A DNA stretch of 64,000 nt from Chryseobacterium sp. c4a (GCF_009900745.1 NZ_WXVU01000012.1:1-64000); one strand, 5' to 3'. Positions 17,801 through 26,626 are shown, counted from the stretch's first letter. The notes: generated from the letters alone by a model not told the origin. Translations and numbers: made by a program.

Positions 17801-18302
17801 CCCATTTGGTAATCAGCCAGATCAGCAACGCAATAAACAGCGAAGCCATTGAATATACTTCTCCTTCTACCGCTGAAAACCAGAATGTATCTGAAAATGT
17901 AAAACACAGGGCTCCAATAGCTCCTGCAAACAGAATTGAAATCTCCTGATGCCTTGTAATTTCTTCGAAATTTTTATTGAGAAGTCTTCTTAAGAAATGA
18001 GTAATCGTCCAGAACAGGAACAAAATAGTCAATGCACTGAAAAGTGCTGACATGGCATTAATCACTATTGAATAATTCGCAGTATTTCCCAATGCAAAAA
18101 TTCCGGCTACAGCTCCTACAATCTGAAATAAAGCGGCTCCCGGAGCATGGGTAACTTCAAGCTTAGTAGCAGAAGCAATATATTCTCCGCAATCCCAGAA
18201 ACTCAGAAAATGCTCCATCGTGGAGAAATAAGTAATCAATGCAATAGTGAAAAGGAACCATCCCAGTACGGTGTTCCATTTTTTAAAAGACCAGTTTCTC
18301 AT
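14817..18302 (-). CDS. DUF2723 membrane protein (GT117-like protein O-mannosyltransferase type)
   Basis: This very large protein (1161 residues) has about a dozen membrane helices in its first 700 residues. It has the DUF2723 signature near the N-terminus: WDCGEYIASATKLEVTHAPGA, with the acidic residue expected at the active site of GT-C glycosyltransferases. The last 400 residues form a soluble region ending in helical, TPR-like repeats. The family is widespread in Bacteroidota and is grouped with lipid-linked sugar transferases. It may glycosylate proteins on the periplasmic side, but the substrate is unproven. It is a single gene with no operon partner. Confidence 0.88.
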   Translation of the reverse strand: MRNWSFKKWNTVLGWFLFTIALITYFSTMEHFLSFWDCGEYIASATKLEVTHAPGAALFQIVGAVAGIFALGNTANYSIVINAMSALFSALTILFLFWTITHFLRRLLNKNFEEITRHQEISILFAGAIGALCFTFSDTFWFSAVEGEVYSMASLFIALLIWLITKWENEYKAADNERWIILIFFILGLSVGVHMMCMLAIPAVCLIYYARKYTFTWKSFIVANLITLGVLAFVFKIIFPLIMTMFGQLEIFFVNGLGLPFHSGTVVAFIVMTAISYFMIKYARKAKRNIYQTIVLSVVYMIIGFSCWMVIPIRANANPPMNLNNPDTAIGMKDYYNREQYGDWPTTYGQNYTAALDRKGLEKNEDGSYKRKVTGDIYEKDEKTQTYRKTGERFNYVYNKAHISFMPRMFSEDKDVMANYISLYGAPDFTFNNENEDVADNPQAKQIFDELRAKYEDDSITVDDYMKVKPYDLINVQRPSFAQNMDYFITFQNGYYFVRYLMWNFVGRQNDLEGHLENTHGNWISGFSFIDSALLGKQDNMPAKFNNESTVKFFFLPLILGLIGFFFQLNRDFGRFYAILSLFVITSIGIVFYTGVKPFEPRERDYAMVGSFYAFAIWIGLGAGSILWFIQSKIKSDTVNIVLGVVLLGIPFMMGFQNYVPHDRSKKSAAHDSAYSLLASLPKNGIVFTYADNDTYPVWGLQETERFRDDVKTVNFTMLATPWNIDQVKRRTYNAMGIPGELKHEDYRDGVNDQVYLMKKEDWEGFFAMLKDQGAPETEFQEFRKFLTQDSMTVKDAIRFLKYKSPAKDELLKMYFGEKEYEKYNIIPVNKFILPVNKENAVKSGIISQADLPNAVDHIMISYGANTLYKSHLIMLDILANFDWKRTINFSSGGMYDSENIFYLDDYLQFDGFSYKLVPIRTLQSPDGDKGRVDANSLYNVVKNYKWGNFKDLSVYYDETVISDIMNYRMSVSRAVSALMANGEKAKASELLNIVTKEIPAEKYNDPRSLSSIVTAYIIAGQEQKGLQLAGNLKKDIFSEYDYYLSLSPKFQAAAKRQMRSKPMEYALVVSAVADAYRKLGQNEKAQAYLLKSVEPIDQKFNAFISRLQQMDKEKATKESEKVQQIAPFYQYLFNAMEPFDSTYAKKKEEQITTAIIKATQ

Positions 18303-18515
18303 ATTATATTTTTCAATATTAATATGACAACTGGGAGGAAAGAGATATTACATCACTCTGTGATTTTTTTCAAATTTGGAAATAGTGCTGGAAAATGCAA
18401 GCAAAGAAATTGAAATTATTGAAATACAAACTATAGTTCAATTATTTAAATGACTTCTATTAAGTAGTAAGCCAAATAGTAGCTTCCAGCCTCCAATTAT
18501 ATCAACTTCTCCTTT

Positions 18516-19304
18516 TTAATACGTATTATTCAATCCTCCATCCAAAGGAATACTCGCTCCGGTAAGATAAGAGGAATATTCTGAAGCAAGAAAAGCTACC
18601 AGATGACCATACTCTTCCGGTTTTCCAAATCTTTTCATCGGAATTTTATTTTCTCGGTTTTTTCTGATGTCTTCCTCAGAAATACCTGACTGCTGAGATT
18701 CATGGTTCACGAGCTTTTTAATACGTTCGGTATCAAAATATCCTGTTAAAACATTATTGACTGTAATATGATGCTGCGCCACTTCGTTGGATAAAGTCTT
18801 TGCCCATGCCACTACTGCTGACCGTATGGAATTTGAAAGGGCAAGATTCCCAATAGGTTCTTTTACAGAAAGTGAAGAAACATTAATGATACGACCATTT
18901 TTTTGTTCAATCATATAAGGTAAAGCCAGTAAAGTGGTTTCGCAGACTGTTTTAAACAAAAGATCAAAAGCTTTCTGATAATCCGATACAGTTTTATCAA
19001 CGGCAAGCCCAGGTTCCGGGCCATTGGTATTGTTCACCAAAATATCGGTGGAATGTGTACTAAAATATTTTGTAATGATTTGTTGGTAGCTTTCAAAATC
19101 TGAAAAATCAGCCACAAGATATTCATGTTTCTGATCTGAGTTTACTTTTGGTAATCTTGCTACGAAGTCTTGAAGTTTTGTTTCGTTGCGAGCCATGATC
19201 GTAACATTGGCACCACATTTGGCCAGCTCAACAGCGATTCCGGCTCCTATTCCCTGTGTAGCTCCTCCTACGAGTGCATTTTTTGAAGAAAGTTGAATAT
19301 TCAT
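18516..19304 (-). CDS. SDR-family oxidoreductase lacking the usual catalytic Tyr/Lys
   Basis: This 262-residue Rossmann protein has the cofactor motif GGATQGIGAG (about residues 13-22), NNTNGP in place of NNAG, and a C-terminal YLTGASIPLDGG as in FabG-like SDRs. The catalytic Ser is present in NVSSLS. At the position of the Tyr-x3-Lys pair the sequence reads ALSNSIRS, so neither residue is there. Groups of FabG-like SDRs with this change are known, and their activity is unclear. A terminator separates it from the RidA-like gene upstream, so it is its own transcription unit. Confidence 0.85.
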   Translation of the reverse strand: MNIQLSSKNALVGGATQGIGAGIAVELAKCGANVTIMARNETKLQDFVARLPKVNSDQKHEYLVADFSDFESYQQIITKYFSTHSTDILVNNTNGPEPGLAVDKTVSDYQKAFDLLFKTVCETTLLALPYMIEQKNGRIINVSSLSVKEPIGNLALSNSIRSAVVAWAKTLSNEVAQHHITVNNVLTGYFDTERIKKLVNHESQQSGISEEDIRKNRENKIPMKRFGKPEEYGHLVAFLASEYSSYLTGASIPLDGGLNNTY

Positions 19305-19344
19305 ATCCTTTATATCATTACAAATTAGCTTATATAAAGGTAAG

Positions 19345-19371
19345 AAAAAACCTCCAAAACAATTGGAGGTT
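19345..19371 (-). terminator. Terminator of the RidA-like gene
   Basis: The stem CCTCCAA / TTGGAGG with a short loop is followed on the minus strand by TTTTTT. It lies between the RidA-like and SDR genes. Confidence 0.75.
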
Positions 19372-19395
19372 AGGTTTTAAAAACTGTTCTGAAGA

Positions 19396-19785
19396 TTATC
19401 TAACGACTGTAGCTTCCAGTTCCACTTTTAAGGTTTCAAATAGGCCATTGACCTCCAGCATGGTAACCGCCTGTTCTATAGAATGCAAAGCAATCCACTC
19501 TTGGAGAATAGGAAAATGAGGCCATAGCTCCTGAGTTGAAGTGGTATAAATATTTAATCTTACGATTCCATTACACGCATAACCTGCTGTTGTGATGACT
19601 TCTTCAAGATTTGCTATTGCCTGTTCCAGTTGGCTTTTCATATCTTTATTACTTGAGGTTCCGTCAGGATCAATAGCTGCCTGTCCTGAGCAATATAAAG
19701 TACTTTCTACATTCTTTACCTCTACGGCTTGTGAATAGCTTCTCTCATGTTGCCATGTCCACGGGTTGATGATTCTTTTTTCCAT
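19396..19785 (-). CDS. RidA/YjgF-like protein without the catalytic arginine
   Basis: This 129-residue protein has the chorismate-mutase-like RidA fold: YCSGQAAIDPDG near residue 31 and a C-terminal LKVELEATVV strand with the conserved Glu. Canonical RidA deaminates 2-aminoacrylate and related imines and needs an Arg in the segment before that strand. Here the segment reads EQAVTMLEV with Val in that place. It therefore belongs to a Rid subgroup that probably lacks imine deaminase activity. It lies 105 bp downstream of a Crp-type regulator on the same strand. Confidence 0.85.
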   Translation of the reverse strand: MEKRIINPWTWQHERSYSQAVEVKNVESTLYCSGQAAIDPDGTSSNKDMKSQLEQAIANLEEVITTAGYACNGIVRLNIYTTSTQELWPHFPILQEWIALHSIEQAVTMLEVNGLFETLKVELEATVVR

Positions 19786-19890
19786 TGTTTTTGCAGAATT
19801 TTATGTATCTGTTACTTGGCAAAATTGCAGAATAAAGACCTCAGAGCTCCGTGATTACGATCACGATTATAAAGTGACGGATATCACAGT

Positions 19891-20454
19891 TTATAACGGC
19901 AAACGACTTAGTGTTTCTCGGGAAACTCCTAGATAAGCAGCAAGTAATGATTTTGGAACACGCTGTACCAGAGACGGATATTTTTCTAATAATTGTTCGT
20001 AGCGTTCTTTTATTCCTGTTGTCATTGTGGAAAGAATCCGTTGTTGTGCTGAAATAAATCCCATATAGGCTTTTTCCAGAAAGAAGTGTTCCATTTTAGG
20101 ATGAGTACTGCAAATTTTCCTGTAGTCTTCAAGAGTCAGGCATAATACTTCAGTATCTTCTTCACATTCTAATGACATGGTTGCCTTTTGGTTCTGATAA
20201 AAAGCTGCAAAATCGGTTTCCCACCAATCTTCCATCGCAAACCCTACGATATGCTCTTTTCCGGATTCATCAGTGTAAACCAACTTTAAAAGCCCTTTCA
20301 ACACAAAATAATTGTAGGGTACTAATTCTCCTTCTTGCAGTAAGAATTGATGTTTCTTATACTTTCTATAGGTAAAACAGGAAGATATATCCTCGAACTC
20401 TTCATCACTGAGAGGAAGAATCTTTTCGATATGAGTTCTTAACCGATCCGGCAT
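19891..20454 (-). CDS. Crp/Fnr-family transcriptional regulator (short form)
   Basis: This 187-residue protein has a cyclic-nucleotide-binding-like beta-roll (about residues 20-120, with KKHQFLLQEGELVPYNYFVLKG) and a C-terminal helix-turn-helix (LLAAYLGVSRETLSR). It lacks the cysteines of Fnr and the full phosphate-binding cassette of Crp, as usual for Bacteroidota homologues. It ends within a few residues of the recognition helix (RLPL), slightly shorter than typical. It may regulate the RidA-like gene downstream. Confidence 0.82.
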   Translation of the reverse strand: MPDRLRTHIEKILPLSDEEFEDISSCFTYRKYKKHQFLLQEGELVPYNYFVLKGLLKLVYTDESGKEHIVGFAMEDWWETDFAAFYQNQKATMSLECEEDTEVLCLTLEDYRKICSTHPKMEHFFLEKAYMGFISAQQRILSTMTTGIKERYEQLLEKYPSLVQRVPKSLLAAYLGVSRETLSRLPL

Positions 20455-20541
20455 ATTCTATTTCTTAGAAGTATAAAAGTACTGTTTTTTCATGAAGGAG
20501 ATCACAACCAACATCTGTATATTAGTGGTAAATACATTGTA

Positions 20542-20661
20542 ATGGATACTGGTCAATATTTTAACATACTGATTAACAAATACCCTATTCTATTGACTCA
20601 GCCTGATAAAGACCGTTGGACTCCTTTATATTTAAACCAACTTATTACATCTTTGAAATAA
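20542..20661 (+). pseudogene. Possible small ORF or gene scrap
   Basis: A 39-codon frame begins at the ATG that overlaps an upstream TAA and ends before a terminator. The peptide (start MDTGQYFNIL, end YLNQLITSLK) looks like the ordinary C-terminal end of a globular protein rather than random translation, but I cannot name a family. It is the only candidate in the 312-bp gap between the Crp gene and the immunity-like genes. Confidence 0.25.
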
Positions 20662-20679
20662 CTCATTATGATCATCAAT

Positions 20680-20710
20680 AAAAAAGCCTGCAATTTTGAT
20701 CTACAGGCTT
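20680..20710 (-). terminator. Terminator of the immunity-like gene cluster
   Basis: The stem AAGCCTG / CAGGCTT (20684-20710) with a 13-nt loop is followed on the minus strand by TTTTTTATT. Confidence 0.75.
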
Positions 20711-20766
20711 TCATCATTATATCAATTACTTCTATTTAATTTTTTGATATTCTCCTAACATACGAT

Positions 20767-21357
20767 TTATGTATTACGTTCCATACAGACATAGGAAGAG
20801 TTCTTTTTATCGTAGAATACTTCTATAAAAGGTTCATCCTGTAATCCGATCTGGAACAGGAATTCCAAATCTTCATTCCATTGCATGGGTGTATCATCTT
20901 CCGGCCAGGTCATTGCCCAACCGCCCTGATAGGCAAAAATCCCATCATTGGAATAAATAGGGTGAGAATCCATCCAGATATCAGTATATTCATCTAAAGC
21001 AAAAGCCAGCAGGCTGAAAAGATCATTCTTATCACCATCATTTTCAGTGATCCATTGCTGAACCTCTTCATCTCCATAGTGCATTAATGTCTCAAATGGC
21101 GGATAAATTACTGTTTCTTTGTCTGTTAAAGCGGTATAACTGTTCAGGTCAATAGACTCTATATTAATCGGTACGAAATTAAACTCATCCTGTTCTTCTA
21201 TTAACCCCATCCATTGATCCGAGTATTTTACCAGAAAACGAAGTGGTTTATCTTCATTAATGTAAGCTGTTTTTCCATCCTGATCATTAGCCAAAACGAA
21301 TAATTTGGCTTTACGGATTAGTGGCTGAGCCTTTTCCTTCAGTTGATCTATATTCAT
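20767..21357 (-). CDS. Hypothetical acidic protein
   Basis: This 196-residue soluble protein is strongly acidic, with no signal peptide or membrane segment. It contains several tryptophans in a C-terminal segment (GGWAMTWPEDDTPMQW), a style common in bacterial immunity and SUKH-adjacent proteins. I cannot assign a family. It is the last gene of a three-gene run on the minus strand whose middle member is SUKH-like, and all three may be immunity-type proteins. Confidence 0.6.
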   Translation of the reverse strand: MNIDQLKEKAQPLIRKAKLFVLANDQDGKTAYINEDKPLRFLVKYSDQWMGLIEEQDEFNFVPINIESIDLNSYTALTDKETVIYPPFETLMHYGDEEVQQWITENDGDKNDLFSLLAFALDEYTDIWMDSHPIYSNDGIFAYQGGWAMTWPEDDTPMQWNEDLEFLFQIGLQDEPFIEVFYDKKNSSYVCMERNT

Positions 21358-21451
21358 AAGTAGTGAAAATGGTATTAAATAATTTTCTTTCGATTCAAAA
21401 GTAGATATTTTATTGAGCTATACAGCCTAAAAGCTCTTATTTCAGCTGAAG

Positions 21452-21940
21452 TTAAGTTATAAAAGGATAATTTTCAGCCAGCTTAGGATGAATAGCATTC
21501 AACGCATCATAAAACCCTTCTCTCACTGACTCTGAAATATCTTCATGTTCACTAAAATACGCATCCAACTGCTGAATAACGTACGCCATCTGCAGCCATT
21601 GCTCAAAATGAATGTTCATAGGTTGTAACTTTTCATCGTAATCATGATCATAAAAAAATATGGCATGCTCTTTATCCATCAACCAATGATCTCCTTGCCC
21701 GTTTCCTGCAAAACACCAATGATCTGTTGATACAAATTCTTTATTATTATTGAATGCTTCCACGGCGCTGTATAAAATAGTTTCCGTAGAAATTTCCGTT
21801 GTTTTTATCAAAGTAACCAGTTTCTTATAGCATTCAGGAAAGGGAAAATCAACTGTTTTGGGAAAGTTTTGTACATTTCCTTCCTCTTTGAGAATCTCAA
21901 GTTTTATTTCTTCAATGGGCACTATTTTAAATAAAATCAT
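21452..21940 (-). CDS. SMI1/KNR4 (SUKH)-like protein, possible immunity protein
   Basis: This 162-residue soluble protein has a central segment CFAGNGQGDHWLMD followed by IFFYDHDYDEKLQPMNIHF. This is the G-x-G-D-x-W...YDHD pattern of SUKH-superfamily proteins. Many of these neutralise polymorphic toxins; others have housekeeping roles. No toxin gene is next to it. It starts 2 bp after the stop of the upstream gene at 21943, so the two are co-translated or at least co-transcribed. Confidence 0.7.
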   Translation of the reverse strand: MILFKIVPIEEIKLEILKEEGNVQNFPKTVDFPFPECYKKLVTLIKTTEISTETILYSAVEAFNNNKEFVSTDHWCFAGNGQGDHWLMDKEHAIFFYDHDYDEKLQPMNIHFEQWLQMAYVIQQLDAYFSEHEDISESVREGFYDALNAIHPKLAENYPFIT

Positions 21941-21942
21941 GG

Positions 21943-22482
21943 CTAGGCTTTGTCTGAAGTTTGTAACTTAAATTCAATATTCAAATGGTTGCTTTTCACC
22001 AGATCTACAAAGGCCTGAGTAACCAATTTAATCCCTTTATTTTCATCCTGAACAGCATATTTTGCATCCAATAAAAGCGGGCCTTCAAATGTAAACCCCA
22101 TTCCTTCAAAGTCTTTTACAATAGGAGCTGATTTCAGAAATAAAGCAGCATATACTGGGATCAATTGCCCTTTCAGCAGACATGGAATAAACTCAACCTC
22201 ATCCTGAAGTTCGGTTTTTAAAGCTGCAACGGCCTTCTCAGAAAATAAATCACCAACACCTCCGGTATAACAGGTGTAAATATCATATTCTTTCAAAAAA
22301 TCATCCAGATTCAGCTGATACTGATCTGTAAATTCTTCTTTAATGGGAATACAATTATTAGCGATCGGAATATCCCGACATTCAGGAAGTTTAAATTTAT
22401 CAAAAATATTTCCTTTTTTATCAATCACTGAGAAATAGTAATCTTCTTTAGGGTGAAAGGAAAACAAAGTATATAATTTCAT
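21943..22482 (-). CDS. Hypothetical protein, immunity-like context
   Basis: This 179-residue soluble protein starts MKLYTLFSFHPKEDYYF. Features include CYTGGVGDLFSEKA in the middle and a predicted alpha/beta fold without catalytic motifs. It is tightly linked (2 bp) to the downstream SUKH-like gene. The family is not recognised, and an immunity function is only suggested by its company. Confidence 0.6.
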   Translation of the reverse strand: MKLYTLFSFHPKEDYYFSVIDKKGNIFDKFKLPECRDIPIANNCIPIKEEFTDQYQLNLDDFLKEYDIYTCYTGGVGDLFSEKAVAALKTELQDEVEFIPCLLKGQLIPVYAALFLKSAPIVKDFEGMGFTFEGPLLLDAKYAVQDENKGIKLVTQAFVDLVKSNHLNIEFKLQTSDKA

Positions 22483-22553
22483 ATTTTACTATTGGTTATC
22501 AATCACATAAACAATCACCTGGCTGTTCAGAATGTTTATTTTATGGCTGTGAT

Positions 22554-23141
22554 CTATTTCAGTAATGAATCTATTTGTTCGTAAAAAGAAGCTTTGCTGT
22601 AATCTGCTACTCCGGTATGATGAAGCCGAATTGCTCCTTTTTTATCCAGTACCACAGTTGTAGGAAGTGAACCGTTATAAAGTGCTTCCGGAATACTGGC
22701 TGCAGGGGTTATGAAAGGAATGGTAAATCCTTTTCTCTTTAAATAATTTTTTCCCAACGCAACATTATCATCCAGATTTATTGTAAGAAATACCATATCC
22801 GGATGAGATTTATATTGATCATAAAATTTCTGAACAGAAGGAAACTCCGCACGGCATGGAGGGCACCAAGATGCCCAAAAGTTGATAAAGACCACTTTAC
22901 CTTTCCATTGAGAAGGATCAATAAGAGTTCCATTTTCATTCTTTACCATCAAACCTGTGTAAGCTACTGCATTTTCCGATTTATCTACAGATTTAGAAAT
23001 ACTCGAATTGAGAATTCCGGTAGAGGCTACTTGCCTCATCAGCCAAGCTTTGGCATCAGGATTTACCAATACGATGATCAGTACAACCATCATAATGGTT
23101 GTAGATCCATGAGCCTTTATCCATTTTTTTACATTTTCCAT
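22554..23141 (-). CDS. TlpA/ResA-like thioredoxin-fold disulfide reductase, membrane-anchored
   Basis: This 195-residue protein has one N-terminal membrane anchor (about residues 14-28) and a thioredoxin domain with the active site WASWCPPCRAEFP (Cys93, Cys96). The cis-proline region is GSLPTTVVLDKKG. This layout places the domain in the periplasm, where such proteins reduce disulfides in secreted proteins or cytochrome c maturation substrates. No cytochrome genes are adjacent. A TATTTTTG box on the minus strand (23168-23175) about 27 nt before the ATG is a possible promoter element. Confidence 0.88.
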   Translation of the reverse strand: MENVKKWIKAHGSTTIMMVVLIIVLVNPDAKAWLMRQVASTGILNSSISKSVDKSENAVAYTGLMVKNENGTLIDPSQWKGKVVFINFWASWCPPCRAEFPSVQKFYDQYKSHPDMVFLTINLDDNVALGKNYLKRKGFTIPFITPAASIPEALYNGSLPTTVVLDKKGAIRLHHTGVADYSKASFYEQIDSLLK

Positions 23142-23466
23142 ACTTTTAATCTGATCAACATACTCAGCAAAAATAGAATTTTTATAGTTTTTGTAGCCAT
23201 AGAATACGAACCATCGTCTCTATTTTCGCAAATTAAAAGAAAAAAATAGAACAATTACTCTAATTCACTACTATGCTTCACATAAGTTATATTATATTTG
23301 TTCTGAAATTATCTGAATGAGGATCAAAACAATGAAACTGGAAATTAATTTATTCAATAACAGCTCTTTGTCTGTAACTAATTCCCTATTCTTTCAACTA
23401 ATCAACAGGCAACAATAAACTCCACTACAATATAGAAGAGATCTACTACTTTTTTAATAAAAACTA
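23142..23466. promoter_or_regulatory. Divergent intergenic region, TlpA-like gene and TonB receptor
   Basis: This 325-bp A/T-rich region has no ORF worth calling. It holds a TATTTTTG box facing the thioredoxin gene (complement of 23168-23175) and a TATATTTG box at 23293-23300 facing the TonB receptor. The latter leaves a 5' leader of about 160 nt. No Fur-like or other known operator could be recognised by eye. Confidence 0.4.
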
Positions 23467-25800
23467 ATGCAAACATCTTTTTTCAAAATTACAGCCGCCA
23501 CTGCTGCACTCTGTTTCAGTACTCTGGTGATGGCCCAACAGCAAACCCGCTCTGTAAGCGGAACAGTGAAGGATAAAAAAAACGGCGAATTGCTGATTGG
23601 TGTAACGGTAAAAGTAAGCGATGATCCTTCGATTAACGTTGTAGCCAATGAATATGGGTTCTATTCCCTCTCTCTTCCGGAAGGTGATCACACCATAATT
23701 ATTTCCTATCCGGGTTACAAAGATTTTGAACAGCAGATCAAAGTTGATCAAAACATCAAGCTGGATCTTTTCCTCAATCAGGAAGAGCAGAAATCCAATG
23801 CCATCGATGAAGTGGTGGTTTCGGGGGTAAAAAAGGATAAGAATCTTTCAAGCGCCCAAATGGGAACGGAGACCTTAAATATCAAAAATATAGAGAAACT
23901 TCCTGTATTGTTTGGAGAAAAGGACGTTATGAAGACCATACAGCTTCTTCCGGGTATCAAAAGTAATGGTGAAGGAAGCAGTGGATTCAGTGTGCGAGGC
24001 GGTGCTACAGACCAGAACCTGATTTTGCTGGATGAAGCTCCTGTGTATAATGCTTCACACTTACTTGGTTTCTTTAGCACATTTAACAGTGATGCTTTGA
24101 AGGATGCCAGCATTATCAAAGGAAACAGCCCGGCACAATATGGAGGTCGTCTTTCTTCGGTAATGGATGTGAAAATGAAGGACGGAAACAACAAAAACTA
24201 CAATGTAAACGGTGGAATCGGCCTCATTAGCAGCAGGCTGAGTGTAGAAGGCCCACTTCAGAAAGAAAAGTCCTCATTTATTGTATCAGGGAGAAGAACC
24301 TATGCGGATTTATTCCTTAAATCTTCTAAAGATTATAAAGACAACAAATTATATTTTTATGACCTTAATCTGAAAGCCAATTATCAGATCAATGAAAATA
24401 ACCGTATCTATCTTTCAGGATATTTCGGAAGAGATGTCTTAGGATTGGGAGATACATTCAATACCGATTGGGGAAATACTACGGCAACATTACGATGGAA
24501 CAGTATTATCAACAGCAAATTGTTTTCCAACACCTCTTTCATTTACAGTAATTATGATTACAAGATCAGCCTGAAAAATAATGAAAGTGAGTTCAATTTA
24601 AATTCAAAGATACAGGACTGGAATCTTAAGCAAGACTTTACCTGGTTTGCAGGAAATAAACATTCCGTACGTTTCGGTCTGCAATCTATTTACCATACTT
24701 TAACGCCAAGCAGCGCCTCCGGAACGATTGTCAATTCTTATTCAAGAAATCCGAGATATTCTTGGGAGAATGCTTTATATATTAATGATGATTTTAAAGC
24801 AACAGAAAAACTTACCATCAATTATGGGATGAGGCTTTCATTATTCAGTGTATTGGGTGGAGATACTTTCAATACCTATGAGAACGGAGCGCTTACAGGA
24901 AGTCAGTATTTAGAAAAAGGAAAATTCGGTAAAACCTATACCAATCTTGAACCGCGTATTACAGCCAATTATCGAATCAATGATGTGAGCAGTGTGAAAG
25001 GAGGATACTCCAGAAACACCCAAAACCTTCACCTTTTAAGCAACAGCAGCAGTGGAAATCCTACCGATCAGTGGATTGGAAGCAGCTATTCGGTAAAACC
25101 TGAAATTGCGGATCAGATCAGTGTAGGATACAGCAGAAATTTCAATAATAACAATTATGAAGTGAATGCAGAGATCTATTATAAATCCATGCAAAATCAG
25201 ATCGACTTCAAAAATGGCGCTCAGATTGGTTTCAGTACTGCAGCAGATGTAGAAAGTGAATTACTATTTGGAAAAGGAAGAGCTTATGGACTTGAGCTTA
25301 TTGCCAAAAAGAAAAGTGGAAAGCTAACGGGCTGGATCTCCTATACTCTATCTAAAACGGAAAGAAAGATCGACGGAATCAATGATAACCAATGGTATAA
25401 TGCCAGAATGGACAAAACCCATGATCTGTCTATTGTAGCTACTTATCAGCTTAATCCAAGATGGACTCTTTCCGGATTGTTCCTTTACAGTACAGGAAAT
25501 GCAGTAACTTTCCCTGTTGGGAAATATGAACTTAACGGGCAGACCATCTTCCAATATAACAGCAGAAATGCTGACAGAATGCCTGCTTATCACAGAATGG
25601 ATCTTAGTGCTACTTATGAACCGGAATCGAATAAGCGTTTCCGCGGATCATGGACATTCGGAATTTATAACCTGTATGGTCGTGAAAATGCCTACACTAT
25701 TACTTTTGAAGACAATCCAAATAATCCAGGAACAACCCGTGCTATGCAGACATCCCTATTCCGATGGGTACCTAACATCACTTACAATTTCAAATTTTAA
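23467..25800 (+). CDS. TonB-dependent outer-membrane receptor with CarboxypepD_reg-like N-terminus
   Basis: This 777-residue protein has a signal peptide (residues 1-23, ending VMAQQ) and a carboxypeptidase-regulatory-like beta-sandwich (about residues 28-100). A plug domain follows (EVVVSGVKKDKN..., with SVRGGATDQNLILLDEAPVYN). The rest is a long 22-strand-type barrel ending in aromatic NFKF. It takes up a substrate across the outer membrane with energy from TonB. The next gene, 3 bp away, encodes a DUF4249 lipoprotein, a pair repeated in many Bacteroidota genomes. The substrate cannot be deduced; the size is typical for the class that pairs with DUF4249. Confidence 0.9.
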   Translation: MQTSFFKITAATAALCFSTLVMAQQQTRSVSGTVKDKKNGELLIGVTVKVSDDPSINVVANEYGFYSLSLPEGDHTIIISYPGYKDFEQQIKVDQNIKLDLFLNQEEQKSNAIDEVVVSGVKKDKNLSSAQMGTETLNIKNIEKLPVLFGEKDVMKTIQLLPGIKSNGEGSSGFSVRGGATDQNLILLDEAPVYNASHLLGFFSTFNSDALKDASIIKGNSPAQYGGRLSSVMDVKMKDGNNKNYNVNGGIGLISSRLSVEGPLQKEKSSFIVSGRRTYADLFLKSSKDYKDNKLYFYDLNLKANYQINENNRIYLSGYFGRDVLGLGDTFNTDWGNTTATLRWNSIINSKLFSNTSFIYSNYDYKISLKNNESEFNLNSKIQDWNLKQDFTWFAGNKHSVRFGLQSIYHTLTPSSASGTIVNSYSRNPRYSWENALYINDDFKATEKLTINYGMRLSLFSVLGGDTFNTYENGALTGSQYLEKGKFGKTYTNLEPRITANYRINDVSSVKGGYSRNTQNLHLLSNSSSGNPTDQWIGSSYSVKPEIADQISVGYSRNFNNNNYEVNAEIYYKSMQNQIDFKNGAQIGFSTAADVESELLFGKGRAYGLELIAKKKSGKLTGWISYTLSKTERKIDGINDNQWYNARMDKTHDLSIVATYQLNPRWTLSGLFLYSTGNAVTFPVGKYELNGQTIFQYNSRNADRMPAYHRMDLSATYEPESNKRFRGSWTFGIYNLYGRENAYTITFEDNPNNPGTTRAMQTSLFRWVPNITYNFKF

Positions 25801-25803
25801 ATC

Positions 25804-26607
25804 ATGAAAAAAACATTCTTTATCATATTATCTGCATTGGCATTCACTTCTTGTGAAAAAGAAATTGATCTGGATCTGACTGATCAGAGCGGAAACATTG
25901 TCATTGAAGGAAATGTCACTGATACTAAGGGGTCATATACCGTAAAGATCACAAAGTCTGTTGGCTTTGCACAACCCAACCAATATCCGGCTGTTACAGG
26001 AGCTCAGGTTATTTTAAGTGATAACACTGGGCAGACAGAAACGTTGGAATATGCTGGCGGAGGGGAATATAAAACGAGTACATTTACGGGAGTTCCGGGA
26101 AGAACCTATACGCTTAAAGTATCGGCAGAAGGAAAACAATATACTGCTCAAAGTACAATGCCTCAGGCTGTGGAACTGGAAGGTCTTGTACAGGATACCT
26201 TTATGTTCGGGAGTAAGAAAACCTATACGCTTCTCCCTGTATTTACAGATCCTTCAGAATTGGGCAATCGCTATCTTTTCAGTTTTACCATCAATAATTT
26301 AACTAAAAAATATATCAGTGTACTTTCTGATAATTTAAATAACGGATTACCCAATCAATGGACTTTAGGGCTTCCTAATGATGACAATAAAGGCAGAGAT
26401 CATGAAGTGGTTGCTGGAGATGTCATTCGCGTTGAAATGCAGTCTATCGATACCAATATATTTACGTATTACAGTGCATTGCTTAAAATATCGGAAGGTT
26501 ATGGAGGCAGTGTTACTCCGGCTAATCCGCCAAGTAATATCAGTAACGGTGCTTTAGGATATTTCTCCGCACATACGGTAAGATCTCTTGTTACACAGAT
26601 TCAATAA
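25804..26607 (+). CDS. DUF4249 lipoprotein, partner of the TonB receptor
   Basis: This 267-residue lipoprotein has the lipobox FTSC (Cys18) followed by EKEIDLDL, the usual start of DUF4249 proteins. An Ig-like beta domain with the segment IVIEGNVTDTKGSYTVKI comes next. It is probably attached to the outer membrane beside the receptor encoded 3 bp upstream and may help bind its substrate. At 267 residues it is somewhat shorter than many DUF4249 proteins; the end is followed at once by a terminator and no frameshift is evident. Confidence 0.85.
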   Translation: MKKTFFIILSALAFTSCEKEIDLDLTDQSGNIVIEGNVTDTKGSYTVKITKSVGFAQPNQYPAVTGAQVILSDNTGQTETLEYAGGGEYKTSTFTGVPGRTYTLKVSAEGKQYTAQSTMPQAVELEGLVQDTFMFGSKKTYTLLPVFTDPSELGNRYLFSFTINNLTKKYISVLSDNLNNGLPNQWTLGLPNDDNKGRDHEVVAGDVIRVEMQSIDTNIFTYYSALLKISEGYGGSVTPANPPSNISNGALGYFSAHTVRSLVTQIQ

Positions 26608-26626
26608 ACTTTCTATCATTACAATA

